Source: Flavobacteriales bacterium (lineage in GTDB: Bacteria; Bacteroidota; Bacteroidia; Flavobacteriales_D; Parvicellaceae). Taken from it: a stretch of 11,395 bases of DNA. Where the stretch lies: positions 1 to 11,395 of the forward strand of contig JALTUD010000650.1 of NCBI GenBank assembly GCA_027047735.1, written 5' to 3'. The first letter of the stretch is position 1, and every line of letters starts with the position of its first letter. Both the position numbers and the translations under genes were made by a program. Positions 1 through 7,054 of this stretch are shown here, one piece after another. Under the pieces are notes generated by a model. It saw only the letters and a list, made by a program, of their open reading frames with translations. It did not search any database and was not told the origin of the DNA.

Positions 1-1
1 A

Positions 2-730
2 TATATGCCGGGCGATGAAATCAGAACCATCGACTGGAATGTTACTGCTCGTTTCAATCATCCGTACGTTAAAGTTTTTCATGAGGAAAGAGAATTGTCC
101 GTTATGCTTTTGGTCGATATTTCAAACTCTGAAATGTTCGGCTCCAAAAAGGTTTTGAAAAAGGAAATTATTGCCGAACTGTGTGCTGTTCTTGCTTTTT
201 CCGTAACACAGAACAACGATAAAATCGGCTTGATGCTCTTTACTGAGGAAGTAGAACTCTATATTCCACCCAAAAAAGGGAAGAAACATATTTTGAGAAT
301 TATACGTGAGTTGTTAGAATTTAAGCCACAAAGTAAAAAGACCAATATCAGCAATGCCTTAAAGTATTTTAACAATGTGGTTAAGAAAAGAAGTGTAGCC
401 TTTGTTATTTCGGATTTTATGGACAATGATTTTGAAGATGCTCTGAAAATCGTAAATAAAAAACACGATTTAATCGCTCTTCATGTAAAAGACATCAGAG
501 AAGATGAAATGCCAAATGTCGGTATTGTGAAATTTGAAGATACGGAAACAGGAAAAACGAAGTGGATAAACACCTCTAACAAAAAAACAAGAGTAAAATA
601 TAAGGCAAATGCTCTGAAAAGAACGGCAGAACTCTACGAAACCTTCAAGCGTTCGGGGGTGGACTTTGCAACGATTGTAACCCAAAAGCCTTATATTATT
701 CCATTAATGAACCTATTTAAACGAAGATAA
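2..730 (+). CDS. DUF58 domain protein, 5' end outside the window
   Basis: This is the C-terminal part of a DUF58 protein of the MoxR/Bat neighbourhood. The visible sequence opens in the family signature 'Y-x-PGDE-x-R-x-IDW', followed by 'HEERELSVMLLVDISNS'. This signature normally lies some tens of residues into the protein, so the ATG at position 5 is an internal Met and the true start is left of the window. The fold is VWA-like: 'DISNS' (about residues 38-42 from that Met) is the DxSxS metal-site motif, 'KTNIS' (about 112-116) supplies the usual threonine, and 'VISDFMD' (about 134-140) the later aspartate. No membrane segment or signal peptide is visible, so the protein is probably cytoplasmic. 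Its stop codon shares one base with the next ATG (TAATG), which implies translational coupling. A MoxR AAA+ ATPase gene is expected upstream from the usual Bat gene order. The DUF58 assignment is firm; the biochemical role in the family is not established. Confidence 0.9.
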   Translation, partial: YMPGDEIRTIDWNVTARFNHPYVKVFHEERELSVMLLVDISNSEMFGSKKVLKKEIIAELCAVLAFSVTQNNDKIGLMLFTEEVELYIPPKKGKKHILRIIRELLEFKPQSKKTNISNALKYFNNVVKKRSVAFVISDFMDNDFEDALKIVNKKHDLIALHVKDIREDEMPNVGIVKFEDTETGKTKWINTSNKKTRVKYKANALKRTAELYETFKRSGVDFATIVTQKPYIIPLMNLFKRR

Positions 731-1698
731 TGAAACGATTATTATACATATTATTTACTGTACTTACTGCAACTTCTTTCTTTGCACAGGAAGATGTTAC
801 CGTTAGTTTAAACGCCGGTAAAAACAAAATAGAAATCGGTGAACCGATAGATGTTACTTTATCTATTGATTACCCGGTTTCTATGAACACCGGACAGATT
901 GTTTTGCCTTTGGTTACGGATTCAGCCAAGTTAGGGGAAGGAATAGAAGTTTGGGACGTTCAGATGCCTTTTGATACGATTGCAGAAACCAACAATGGTG
1001 ATTTTATCAAACATTACGAACAAAAATTTACGGTTTCCACCTTTGACACGGGATTAGTGGATATTAAACCCGTAAGAGCTATTTTCGGAACGGATACCAT
1101 CTATTCTAACGCCGTTACATTAACGGTTTCGGCAACACCTTTGGGAGAACAACCTCAACTGAAAGACATTAAGCCCATTGAAGAAGACCCTTTTTCAACG
1201 TGGGAAAAAATACGTCTTTGGCTAATAAATAATTGGTGGTGGTTGACACTCTTAATTCTACTACCTTTTGTGATATGGGGAATTGTTTATTACCTGAAAA
1301 ACAAACCGGAGAAAGAAGTAGTTATCAAAGAAATTATTCCGTTGGATGTTCGAATCTATAAGAAATTAGAAGAAATAGAAGGCAAAAAACTGTGGCAAAA
1401 CGGAAAATATAAAAAATACTACTCTGCCATTACCGATACTTTGAGAAGCTATTTAGCGGAACGCTATGGAGTTTCAACTTTTGAAAAAACAACTTCCGAA
1501 ATTATCGAGCAATTAAAATTAAAACCTGTTCCTAAAGATCAGCTTATTCAATTGGAAAAATTACTTCGCTTGGCGGATATGGTAAAATTTGCTAAAGCAA
1601 ATCCAACCAAACTCGAGAATGAAAGTGCCATAGAAATAGCCAAAGAATTTGTAGAAAAAACCTACGAAAAACCACAAACACCTAAAACTGAAGAATAA
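730..1698 (+). CDS. BatD-like membrane-anchored protein of the Bat operon
   Basis: This 322-residue protein sits between the DUF58 gene and batA, where Flavobacteriia usually carry an under-annotated Bat protein. A signal peptide (residues 1-19, ending SFFA|Q) leads into an extracytoplasmic beta-rich region (about 22-135, beginning 'VTVSLNAGKNKIEIGEPIDVTLSI'-like strands). One transmembrane segment follows (about 168-190, 'NNWWWLTLLILLPFVIW'). The cytoplasmic tail holds a helical domain (about 220-310) with 'YYSAITDTLRSYLAERYGV', a 'TTSEI' turn and 'LLRLADMVKFAKANP'. That helical domain matches the pattern at the C-terminus of BatD further downstream, so the two proteins share one architecture. 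The ATG overlaps the preceding stop by one base, and the stop abuts the batA ATG with no gap. It could be labelled BatD family or DUF4381-like; I cannot choose without a profile search. Its role is inferred from context only. Confidence 0.85.
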   Translation: MKRLLYILFTVLTATSFFAQEDVTVSLNAGKNKIEIGEPIDVTLSIDYPVSMNTGQIVLPLVTDSAKLGEGIEVWDVQMPFDTIAETNNGDFIKHYEQKFTVSTFDTGLVDIKPVRAIFGTDTIYSNAVTLTVSATPLGEQPQLKDIKPIEEDPFSTWEKIRLWLINNWWWLTLLILLPFVIWGIVYYLKNKPEKEVVIKEIIPLDVRIYKKLEEIEGKKLWQNGKYKKYYSAITDTLRSYLAERYGVSTFEKTTSEIIEQLKLKPVPKDQLIQLEKLLRLADMVKFAKANPTKLENESAIEIAKEFVEKTYEKPQTPKTEE

Positions 1699-2721
1699 AT
1701 GAACTGGATAAAAACATATCAATTTGCACACCCGCAATTTTTGTGGTTGTTGTTGCTGATTCCTTTATTGGCTGTATTTTATGCTTATTACAAGTCTAAA
1801 AAACATAATACATTAAGGATTTCAACCATCGAAGGATTTAACGGTGTAGAAAGTGGCTATTTACCAAAATTAGGATGGTTTTACACCTTATTGAGATTAT
1901 CGGCTTTAACACTCTTTATCATTGCTTTGGCACGTCCGCAATTAAGCAGCGAAGCCGATTCTTATATTGAGCATCACAAAGAAGGGATTGATATTGTTAT
2001 CGCTTTAGATGCTTCTGGCAGTATGTTGGCGTTAGACTTTAAACCCAATCGTTTTGAAGCGGCGAAAGAGGTTGCCAAGGAGTTTGTAGCTAACCGAAAA
2101 AATGACCGAATAGGGTTAGTTATTTTTGAAGGGGAAGCCTATACGCAATGTCCGTTGACCAGCGACAAAAAAATAGTTATGGAATTGATAGATGAAGCCG
2201 AACAAGGTGTTGTTACCGAAGGTACGGCCATCGGTATGGGGCTTGCCACAGCAGTAAACCGGTTGAGAGAAAGTAAAGCAAAAAGCAAAGTGGTTATCTT
2301 ATTAACCGATGGAGTGAACAATAGCGGAAAGATACACCCGTTGGCGGCCGCAGAAATTGCAAAGCAATTCAACATTCGAGTTTACACCATCGGTATCGGA
2401 ACAAATGGAAAGGCTAAAACACCGGTTGCCATCGACCCGTTCACCGGAAAATACATCTACGATTATGTGGATGTGGAAATAGACGAAGAAACGCTCAAAC
2501 AAATTTCAAAAATGACCGGAGGTCAATATTTTAGAGCAACAGACAACAAAAAACTGAAAGAAATTTATCAAGAAATAGACAAATTGGAAAAAGACAAAAT
2601 AAAAACCATTGAATATGAAGTTGATTTACCGGAAAAAAGTTTCCCGTTCCTTCTGATAGGGTTCTTGTTAATCCTCTTAGAGTTTACCCTTAAATCAACC
2701 ATCTTCAAATCCATTTCTTAA
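1699..2721 (+). CDS. batA: BatA, VWA-domain membrane protein
   Basis: BatA is an inner-membrane protein carrying a von Willebrand factor A domain. Two transmembrane segments lie near the N-terminus (about residues 14-31 and 61-78, the second ending 'ALARPQ', typical of the family), and a third is at the C-terminus (about 314-335). The VWA domain (about 96-300) has a complete metal-ion-dependent adhesion site: DASGS starting at Asp104, the threonine of 'GTAIG' at 176, and the aspartate of 'LLTDG' at 204. The start is the ATG immediately after the TAA of the preceding gene. BatB follows 18 bases downstream in the same orientation. Length (340 aa) is normal for BatA. In Bacteroides the locus was linked to oxygen tolerance, and Bat proteins are thought to form an envelope complex, but a direct ligand is not known. 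The choice of BatA over BatB rests on gene order and on the shorter N-terminus. Confidence 0.95.
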   Translation: MNWIKTYQFAHPQFLWLLLLIPLLAVFYAYYKSKKHNTLRISTIEGFNGVESGYLPKLGWFYTLLRLSALTLFIIALARPQLSSEADSYIEHHKEGIDIVIALDASGSMLALDFKPNRFEAAKEVAKEFVANRKNDRIGLVIFEGEAYTQCPLTSDKKIVMELIDEAEQGVVTEGTAIGMGLATAVNRLRESKAKSKVVILLTDGVNNSGKIHPLAAAEIAKQFNIRVYTIGIGTNGKAKTPVAIDPFTGKYIYDYVDVEIDEETLKQISKMTGGQYFRATDNKKLKEIYQEIDKLEKDKIKTIEYEVDLPEKSFPFLLIGFLLILLEFTLKSTIFKSIS

Positions 2722-2739
2722 TAGAAAAAGAAAAAAACT

Positions 2740-3903
2740 ATGTCAATAAACAAATATAAATATAACCTGAGCAATGCCTTTATTGTAATTCTCATTGTAG
2801 AACTAATCTTTTGGGCGTTGGCAATAGCTTCTTATCGCTATTTAACTCAAAATGTAGAAGAATTTCGATTTGAAAGAAGTTACGTTCTGTATGCTTTGGT
2901 ATTTATACCTTTCATTATTGCCCTCTACTTCTACAACACCAAATGGAGAAACAACGCCGTAACGGAATATGCCGACGAACGTTTATTACCATATACCTAC
3001 AAAGGCGTTTCTACCTTTAAAAGTGTTACCAAATTCATCTTGCTTCGTTTGGGGTTGAGTTTTATTGTAATAGCAATGGCAAATCCTCAATACGGCGAAA
3101 ACGAAAAACTGGTTGAAAGTAAAGGGATTGATATTATGATAGGTCTTGATGTGAGTAACAGTATGTTAGCTGAGGATTTGGAGAAAGGATACAGCCGGCT
3201 TAAAATTGTAAAAATGGCAATAGAAAAGTTGCTCGACAAACTACACGGCGACAGAATAGGAGTTGTGGTCTTTGCCGGAGATGCCTACAAACAAGTTCCT
3301 ATCACGCCCGATTATCACGTTGCCAAAATGTTCCTCAAAAACATCAATACGGGAATGATTTCGGCACAGGGAACAAACATTGGTTTAGCTATTGAAAAAG
3401 CACTTTCTTCTTTTGATTTTGAAGACGGCACAAACAAAGCTATCATCATTTTCAGTGATGGAGAAGATCACGAACAAGAAGGTATTGATGCCGCAAAAGA
3501 AGCCAAGAAAAAAGGAGTTCCTGTTTTCACAATCGGAATGGGAACAAAACAAGGTGTGCCTATTCCGATTTACAGAAACGGAGTAAAAGTAGGTACAAAA
3601 AAAGACAAAGACGGCAATACGGTTTTAACAAAACTAAATGAACAATACCTAATCGACATTGCCGAAGCATCCGGAGGTGCATACACCAGAGCCAATGGAC
3701 TGAACGTTGGAATTGACGGTATTGTAAACCAACTAAACGCCATAGAAAAAGCAACCATCAGTCAAGAAAAATATACAGGATACGACGACCAATTCCAACC
3801 TTATTTGGCTATAGGAATTATCCTGCTTATCCTAAACTTTTTACTGACCGACAAACGAACTAAACTAACCGACAAACTAAATATATTTGATAGCAATGAA
3901 TAA
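2740..3903 (+). CDS. batB: BatB, VWA-domain membrane protein
   Basis: This is the second VWA protein of the locus, 387 residues. Its predicted membrane segments are about residues 13-33, 45-65, 98-115 (ending 'IAMANPQYG') and 355-370. The VWA domain (about 128-345) keeps all MIDAS residues: DVSNS starting at Asp137, the threonine of 'QGTNIG' at 212, and the aspartate of 'IFSDGED' at 240. An insertion of about 30 residues after 'IGMGTKQGVPIP' carries the 'YRNGVKVGTKKDKDGN' loop common in BatB. Relative to BatA it has a longer N-terminus with an extra membrane span. The start ATG is preceded by an A-rich leader (AGAAAAAGAAAAAAACT) rather than a Shine-Dalgarno site, as is usual in this phylum. 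The stop overlaps the batC ATG by eight bases, which suggests coupled translation. BatA and BatB probably work together in the membrane; this pairing is inferred from conserved co-occurrence. Confidence 0.95.
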   Translation: MSINKYKYNLSNAFIVILIVELIFWALAIASYRYLTQNVEEFRFERSYVLYALVFIPFIIALYFYNTKWRNNAVTEYADERLLPYTYKGVSTFKSVTKFILLRLGLSFIVIAMANPQYGENEKLVESKGIDIMIGLDVSNSMLAEDLEKGYSRLKIVKMAIEKLLDKLHGDRIGVVVFAGDAYKQVPITPDYHVAKMFLKNINTGMISAQGTNIGLAIEKALSSFDFEDGTNKAIIIFSDGEDHEQEGIDAAKEAKKKGVPVFTIGMGTKQGVPIPIYRNGVKVGTKKDKDGNTVLTKLNEQYLIDIAEASGGAYTRANGLNVGIDGIVNQLNAIEKATISQEKYTGYDDQFQPYLAIGIILLILNFLLTDKRTKLTDKLNIFDSNE

Positions 3904-4888
3904 ACTGATATACATATTAATGGGATTCGCTTTCGTTTTGTCCAAAAGCACTTTCGGACAAAGCGATGAAAAAATTTACCTTAACAAAGGTATAGAAGCA
4001 TACAAAAACGGCGATTTCAAAAATGCTCTTGATTTCTTTAACGAAAGCTATTCAAAAAATCAAGATTATACCAAAGCACTTTTTGACGCAGCCGATGCTG
4101 CATTCTTGCTAGACAGCACAAAAATTGCCAAAGATTTATTGGCGGAGTATATTGCAGCGTCAAAAGACAAGACACAAAAAAGCAAAGGTTATTATAATTT
4201 AGGAAACATAGCCTTTAAAGAATACGAAACGCTCTCACAAAATCCGGAGAAAAGTCAAGATGCCGTAAAACACCTGAAAGAAAGCATCGAATATTACAAA
4301 AAAGCACTACGCAATAACCCTTCGGATAAGGACGCTCGTTACAATTTAAGTCTGGCAATGAGCAAATTACCACCTCCAAGTGAGAACGATAAACAATGTA
4401 ACAACCCAAATCAAAATAAAGATCAGCAAAACCAAGGAGACCAAGACAAAAAAGACCAACAAAACCAAGGAGATAACAAAGACCAAGGTAAAGACGGTCA
4501 AGACAAAAAAGACGGAAACCAAGGCGACAAGAAAGACCAAGAAGGAGACAAAGGCGACCAAAAGAAAGACGGCGAAAACGGCGACAAGAAAGACGATAAA
4601 GGAGAAGGAAAAGGCGACAAAAAAGAAGACGAAAAAGGAGATAAAAAAGACGGTCAAGGCGGTCAAGGAGAAGAAGAGAAAAAAGACCAACAAGAAAAGC
4701 AAGGTCAAGGTCAACAAGGAGAGCAAGGCGACAAAAAAGGAGAAGACGAAATGAAAGGAAAAATCTCCAGAATGCAAGCTCAAAAAGACTTAGACGCTAT
4801 GAATAATGACGAACAAAAAGTACTAATGAAAGTAAACCGCAAAAAAGGGAAGGATAAGTCTGAAGTTAAATCTTCTAAGGATTGGTAA
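3896..4888 (+). CDS. batC: BatC, TPR protein with charged low-complexity tail
   Basis: BatC is an exported tetratricopeptide-repeat protein. I place the start at the ATG at 3896, not at the in-frame TTG at 3887, because the ATG begins a normal signal peptide (MNKLIYILMGFAFV…STFG|Q). Counted from there, the TPR region spans about residues 25-155: 'YLNKGIEAYKNGDFKNALDFF' is one unit, and 'YYNLGNIAFKEYE' with 'YYKKALRNNPSDKDARYNLSLA' forms the later one. After 'KLPPPSE' comes a tail of about 120 residues built almost only from Lys, Asp, Gly, Gln, Glu and Asn in loose 'QGDKKDQ/KGDKKD' units. It ends with a short conserved closing segment ('RMQAQKDLDAMNNDEQKVL … KDW') also known at the end of other BatC proteins. 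TPR domains mediate protein-protein contacts, so a scaffold role is likely. The gene ends directly at a repeat element whose TAACGCGG end overlaps the stop codon. BatC tails vary in length, so the tail is not an error. Confidence 0.93.
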   Translation: MNKLIYILMGFAFVLSKSTFGQSDEKIYLNKGIEAYKNGDFKNALDFFNESYSKNQDYTKALFDAADAAFLLDSTKIAKDLLAEYIAASKDKTQKSKGYYNLGNIAFKEYETLSQNPEKSQDAVKHLKESIEYYKKALRNNPSDKDARYNLSLAMSKLPPPSENDKQCNNPNQNKDQQNQGDQDKKDQQNQGDNKDQGKDGQDKKDGNQGDKKDQEGDKGDQKKDGENGDKKDDKGEGKGDKKEDEKGDKKDGQGGQGEEEKKDQQEKQGQGQQGEQGDKKGEDEMKGKISRMQAQKDLDAMNNDEQKVLMKVNRKKGKDKSEVKSSKDW

Positions 4889-4908
4889 CGCGGATTGTTT
4901 GGGCGTTC

Positions 4909-4966
4909 CCCTTTATTACAAAAGACACATATCGCTCACGCTCAACGTGTCTTTTGCAATAAAGGG
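4909..4966 (+). repeat. Large stem-loop A in the repeat
   Basis: The arms 4909-4928 (CCCTTTATTACAAAAGACAC) and 4947-4966 (GTGTCTTTTGCAATAAAGGG) pair over 20 bases with one mismatch, around an 18-base loop. No T-run follows on either strand, so it does not look like an intrinsic terminator. The loop is rich in CGCTCACGCTC. Confidence 0.85.
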
Positions 4967-4983
4967 TCGGGCTATCACTACTC

Positions 4984-5025
4984 GCTTTTTTTTGCTTGCA
5001 AACAGCAAGCAAGCAAAAAAAGAGC
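4984..5025 (+). repeat. Stem-loop B in the repeat (T-run/A-run stem)
   Basis: GCTTTTTTTTGCTTGC (4984-4999) can pair with GCAAGCAAAAAAAGAGC (5009-5025), leaving a 9-base loop. The T-run lies inside the stem, not after it, so simple termination is not implied in either direction. Confidence 0.75.
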
Positions 5026-5085
5026 TCAAACACGCCGTTCTATCCCTAACGTGGATAAAATTGGAAGCAAGAAAGTGAATTTTAG

Positions 5086-5159
5086 TTTTCTTAGACGATG
5101 AAAAATTCTTTTGCATAGCCCCAGCTATGGAAAATAATTTTGAAGAAGGATAAGGAAAA
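5086..5159 (+). repeat. Long imperfect hairpin C, conserved between both copies
   Basis: The core CATAGC (5114-5119), a four-base loop and GCTATG (5124-5129) extend outward to AAAATT…AATTTT with two mismatches in 18 pairs. A further outer pairing of TTTCTTA with TAAGGAAA lies near the ends. In the second copy (core 11283-11298) the six-base arms are identical while the loop differs (CCCA here; CGGT on the plus strand there). This supports selection on, or descent of, the stem. Confidence 0.7.
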
Positions 5160-5239
5160 TAAAAACGCTTTATGCTTTCTATTTTATTCATGTTAGGGAT
5201 ACAATCCCTAACGCGGAATGAATAGTAAACGAATTATAT

Positions 5240-5247
5240 TACATTTG
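5240..5247 (+). promoter_or_regulatory. Probable Bacteroidetes-type -7 box for batD
   Basis: TACATTTG matches the TAnnTTTG -7 consensus of Bacteroidetes sigma-ABfr promoters and lies 37 bases before the batD ATG. A clear TTG -33 element at the usual spacing is not seen. It would let batD-batE be transcribed separately from batA-batC, from which the repeat divides them. Confidence 0.5.
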
Positions 5248-5284
5248 CAGACCAAGTTTATTAATGACAAAACAACGATAATAA

Positions 5285-7054
5285 ATGAAAAACATACTTT
5301 CCATACTCATATCTATATTCCTAGCTACAACAGCCTTGGGACAAGAGATGTATGTCGATATAAAAACAAATAATCCTTCGCCTAGTGTCGGAGAACAGTT
5401 CAAAATATCGTACCTCTTAAAATTAAGACTGGAGGGAGGAATGGCATCTATCTCGCACAATGGAATACGCATCGCCAAACCCGATTTCGGTGATGCTTTT
5501 GACGTTGTAGATGAAGGCACCGAATCAACCGGTTTTGGCTTTGGTGGTTTCGGTGATATGGATATGACCATTACTAAATACTCTTTTATTTTACGCCCTA
5601 AAAAAGAAGGCACATTTAAAATATCTCCGTTAACATTCCTCATCAACGGCGAGGAAGTTAAATCAGGAACGTTTACCATTAATGTCGGGAAAGGCAATCC
5701 CAATGTAAAAATACAAAGTGCCGACCCTAACCTATTTGTTAGAATAGAACTCAGTAAAAGAAACGTTTATAAAGGAGAACCTATAACAGCTGTTTATAAA
5801 GTCTATACAAGATACAGAGGTTTTGCCATAGAAGACTACGATATGCCGATGACCAACGGACTTTGGAAAGAAGAAATAAAATCACCAAGCAACGGTTGGC
5901 CTCAAACGACACAAGTGGTAAACAATATGAATTACTACGTTCTAACACTCAAGAAAGAAGTAATCATAGCACAAAAAACAGGTGAAATTAAATTTGAACC
6001 GATAAGCATCACCGCTGAAATAGGACGTTCATTCTGGAACAGAGGACAACGAAAAACCGTTAAAAGCAATGCCCCGAAAATAAAAGTAAAACCACTACCT
6101 AAACCTGCTCCGATGGATTTCTACGGGCAAGTCGGCACCAACTATTATATGGATGTTACTTTTTCGACCAACCACCTGAAAACCAACGAACCGATAGATG
6201 TAAAAGTCGTAATCGGAGGAAAAGGAAATATCAACCAACTAACCGAATTAGACTTAAAATTTCCGCAAGATTTTGAAGTTTTTGAACCCGAAACAAAGGA
6301 ACATATAAAGATAAGTACCTCCGGCATAGCAGGAAAGAAAACATACAACTACCTTGTTATTCCAAGGTACAGAGGAGAGTTTGACATTCCGGAAATTACA
6401 TTCAGTTATTTTAATGTACGCAAAAAGAAATACATCACTTTAAAATCAAAACCACAAAAAATTATCGTGGAAAAAGGCAGTGAAGAAGGAAATTTCACCA
6501 CCGGAACGGCTTCAGGAGTTGAGAAGAAAGATGTTGAAATATTAAACAGCGACATCCACCACATAAAAGAAAAGACAGAACTCTATGCCAACAGCGAAAC
6601 ACTATACGACAAATGGTATTTTTGGGTAGGATTGTTCTTCCCTGTATTTGCTATTTTGTTTGCTGCACTTTTTGTTTATATCTTTCAAAAAATACAAGGC
6701 AACGAATTTCAACTTAAAAGAAAAAGAGCAAATAAAACAGCTTCTCTTCGTTTAAAAAACGCATCTAAATTACTAAGCGAAAAGAAAACAGGAGAATTTT
6801 ACGAAGAATTATACAAAGCCATTTTGGATTATATTTCTGTTAAATTCGGGCTGCCTTTTGCTAAGCTGAATAAAGAAACCATAAAAGAAACCCTGCAAAA
6901 ACATAATGTAGATGAAACAACTACAAAACAATTAATCGACATATTGGATGAAGCTGAAATGGCTCGTTTCTCCCCTACCTCACAATCGGGAGCAGAACAA
7001 ACGTTAGAATCGGCTAATGATATTATAAATAAAATTGAGAAAAATGTTAAGTAA
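5285..7054 (+). CDS. batD: BatD, oxygen-tolerance-type membrane-anchored protein
   Basis: BatD here is 589 residues, normal for the family. A signal peptide (1-19, ending TTALG|Q) is followed by a long extracytoplasmic region (about 20-435) made of beta-sandwich-like units. These open with 'VDIKTNNPSPSVGEQFKISY' and include 'VRIELSKRNVYKGEPITAVYK' and 'YYMDVTFSTNHLKTNEPIDV'; each unit starts with the 'G-E/N-x-F/P-I' turn typical of BatD. A Gly/Phe-rich loop ('GFGFGGFGDMDM', about 80-91) lies in the first unit. One transmembrane segment (about 444-467, 'WYFWVGLFFPVFAILFAALF') is followed by a cytoplasmic helical domain (about 490-589) with 'LYKAILDYISVKFGLPFAKL', 'NKETI' and 'LDEAEMARFSP'. The same tail occurs in the BatD-like protein upstream of batA. 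The start follows an A-rich leader. The last 11 bases overlap batE. It is separated from batC by the repeat element, an unusual break in a normally compact operon. Confidence 0.94.
   Translation: MKNILSILISIFLATTALGQEMYVDIKTNNPSPSVGEQFKISYLLKLRLEGGMASISHNGIRIAKPDFGDAFDVVDEGTESTGFGFGGFGDMDMTITKYSFILRPKKEGTFKISPLTFLINGEEVKSGTFTINVGKGNPNVKIQSADPNLFVRIELSKRNVYKGEPITAVYKVYTRYRGFAIEDYDMPMTNGLWKEEIKSPSNGWPQTTQVVNNMNYYVLTLKKEVIIAQKTGEIKFEPISITAEIGRSFWNRGQRKTVKSNAPKIKVKPLPKPAPMDFYGQVGTNYYMDVTFSTNHLKTNEPIDVKVVIGGKGNINQLTELDLKFPQDFEVFEPETKEHIKISTSGIAGKKTYNYLVIPRYRGEFDIPEITFSYFNVRKKKYITLKSKPQKIIVEKGSEEGNFTTGTASGVEKKDVEILNSDIHHIKEKTELYANSETLYDKWYFWVGLFFPVFAILFAALFVYIFQKIQGNEFQLKRKRANKTASLRLKNASKLLSEKKTGEFYEELYKAILDYISVKFGLPFAKLNKETIKETLQKHNVDETTTKQLIDILDEAEMARFSPTSQSGAEQTLESANDIINKIEKNVK

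Larger units (their letters stand above)
4886..5216 (+). repeat. Modular hairpin-rich intergenic repeat, copy 1
   Basis: This non-coding element fills the gap between batC and batD. It is marked by three TAACGYGG units, at 4886 (sharing the batC stop TAA), 5047 and 5209, spaced 161 and 162 bases apart. The last two are the ends of the 9-mer ATCCCTAAC (5042-5050 and 5204-5212), exactly 162 bases apart. The first module holds two strong hairpins (4909-4966 and 4984-5025). The second holds one long imperfect hairpin (5086-5159). The element closes with a GTTAGGGAT-ACA-ATCCCTAAC palindrome. The stretch 5018-5212 aligns without gaps to the reverse complement of 11200-11395. Conserved blocks are 5026-5050, 5081-5163 and 5192-5212; between them 5055-5080 and about 5164-5191 differ freely. 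This pattern fits a dispersed structured repeat, not a gene. No transposase or obvious target duplication is visible. Confidence 0.88.

Noticed and set aside
4367..4783. A long hydrophobic minus-strand frame and a Lys/Thr plus-strand frame (4380-4754) across the batC tail.
   Set aside because: Both are shadows of the purine-rich low-complexity DNA that encodes the batC tail.
4909..4966. Stem-loop A as an intrinsic terminator of batABC.
   Set aside because: The stem is strong but no T-run follows on either strand, and the loop is large. A role in termination is not supported by the usual criteria.
4895..5101. A 68-codon plus-strand frame in the same repeat.
   Set aside because: It runs through stem-loops A and B and shows no domain or coding pattern.
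4916..5191. A 91-codon minus-strand frame inside the repeat, with a partly matching frame in copy 2 ('VRDCIPN', 'IKRFYFPY', 'SSKLFSIAGAMQKNFSSSKK', 'VRDRTACL').
   Set aside because: The frame stays open because both copies share exact length (162 = 54 codons). The variable blocks change amino acids freely, and the conserved blocks coincide with hairpins. This is better explained by a structured non-coding repeat that yields spurious proteins in annotations.
4886..5216. The repeat as an insertion sequence or a CRISPR array.
   Set aside because: There is no transposase frame and no terminal target duplication. The nodes are only nine bases long at 162-base spacing, unlike CRISPR repeats and spacers.
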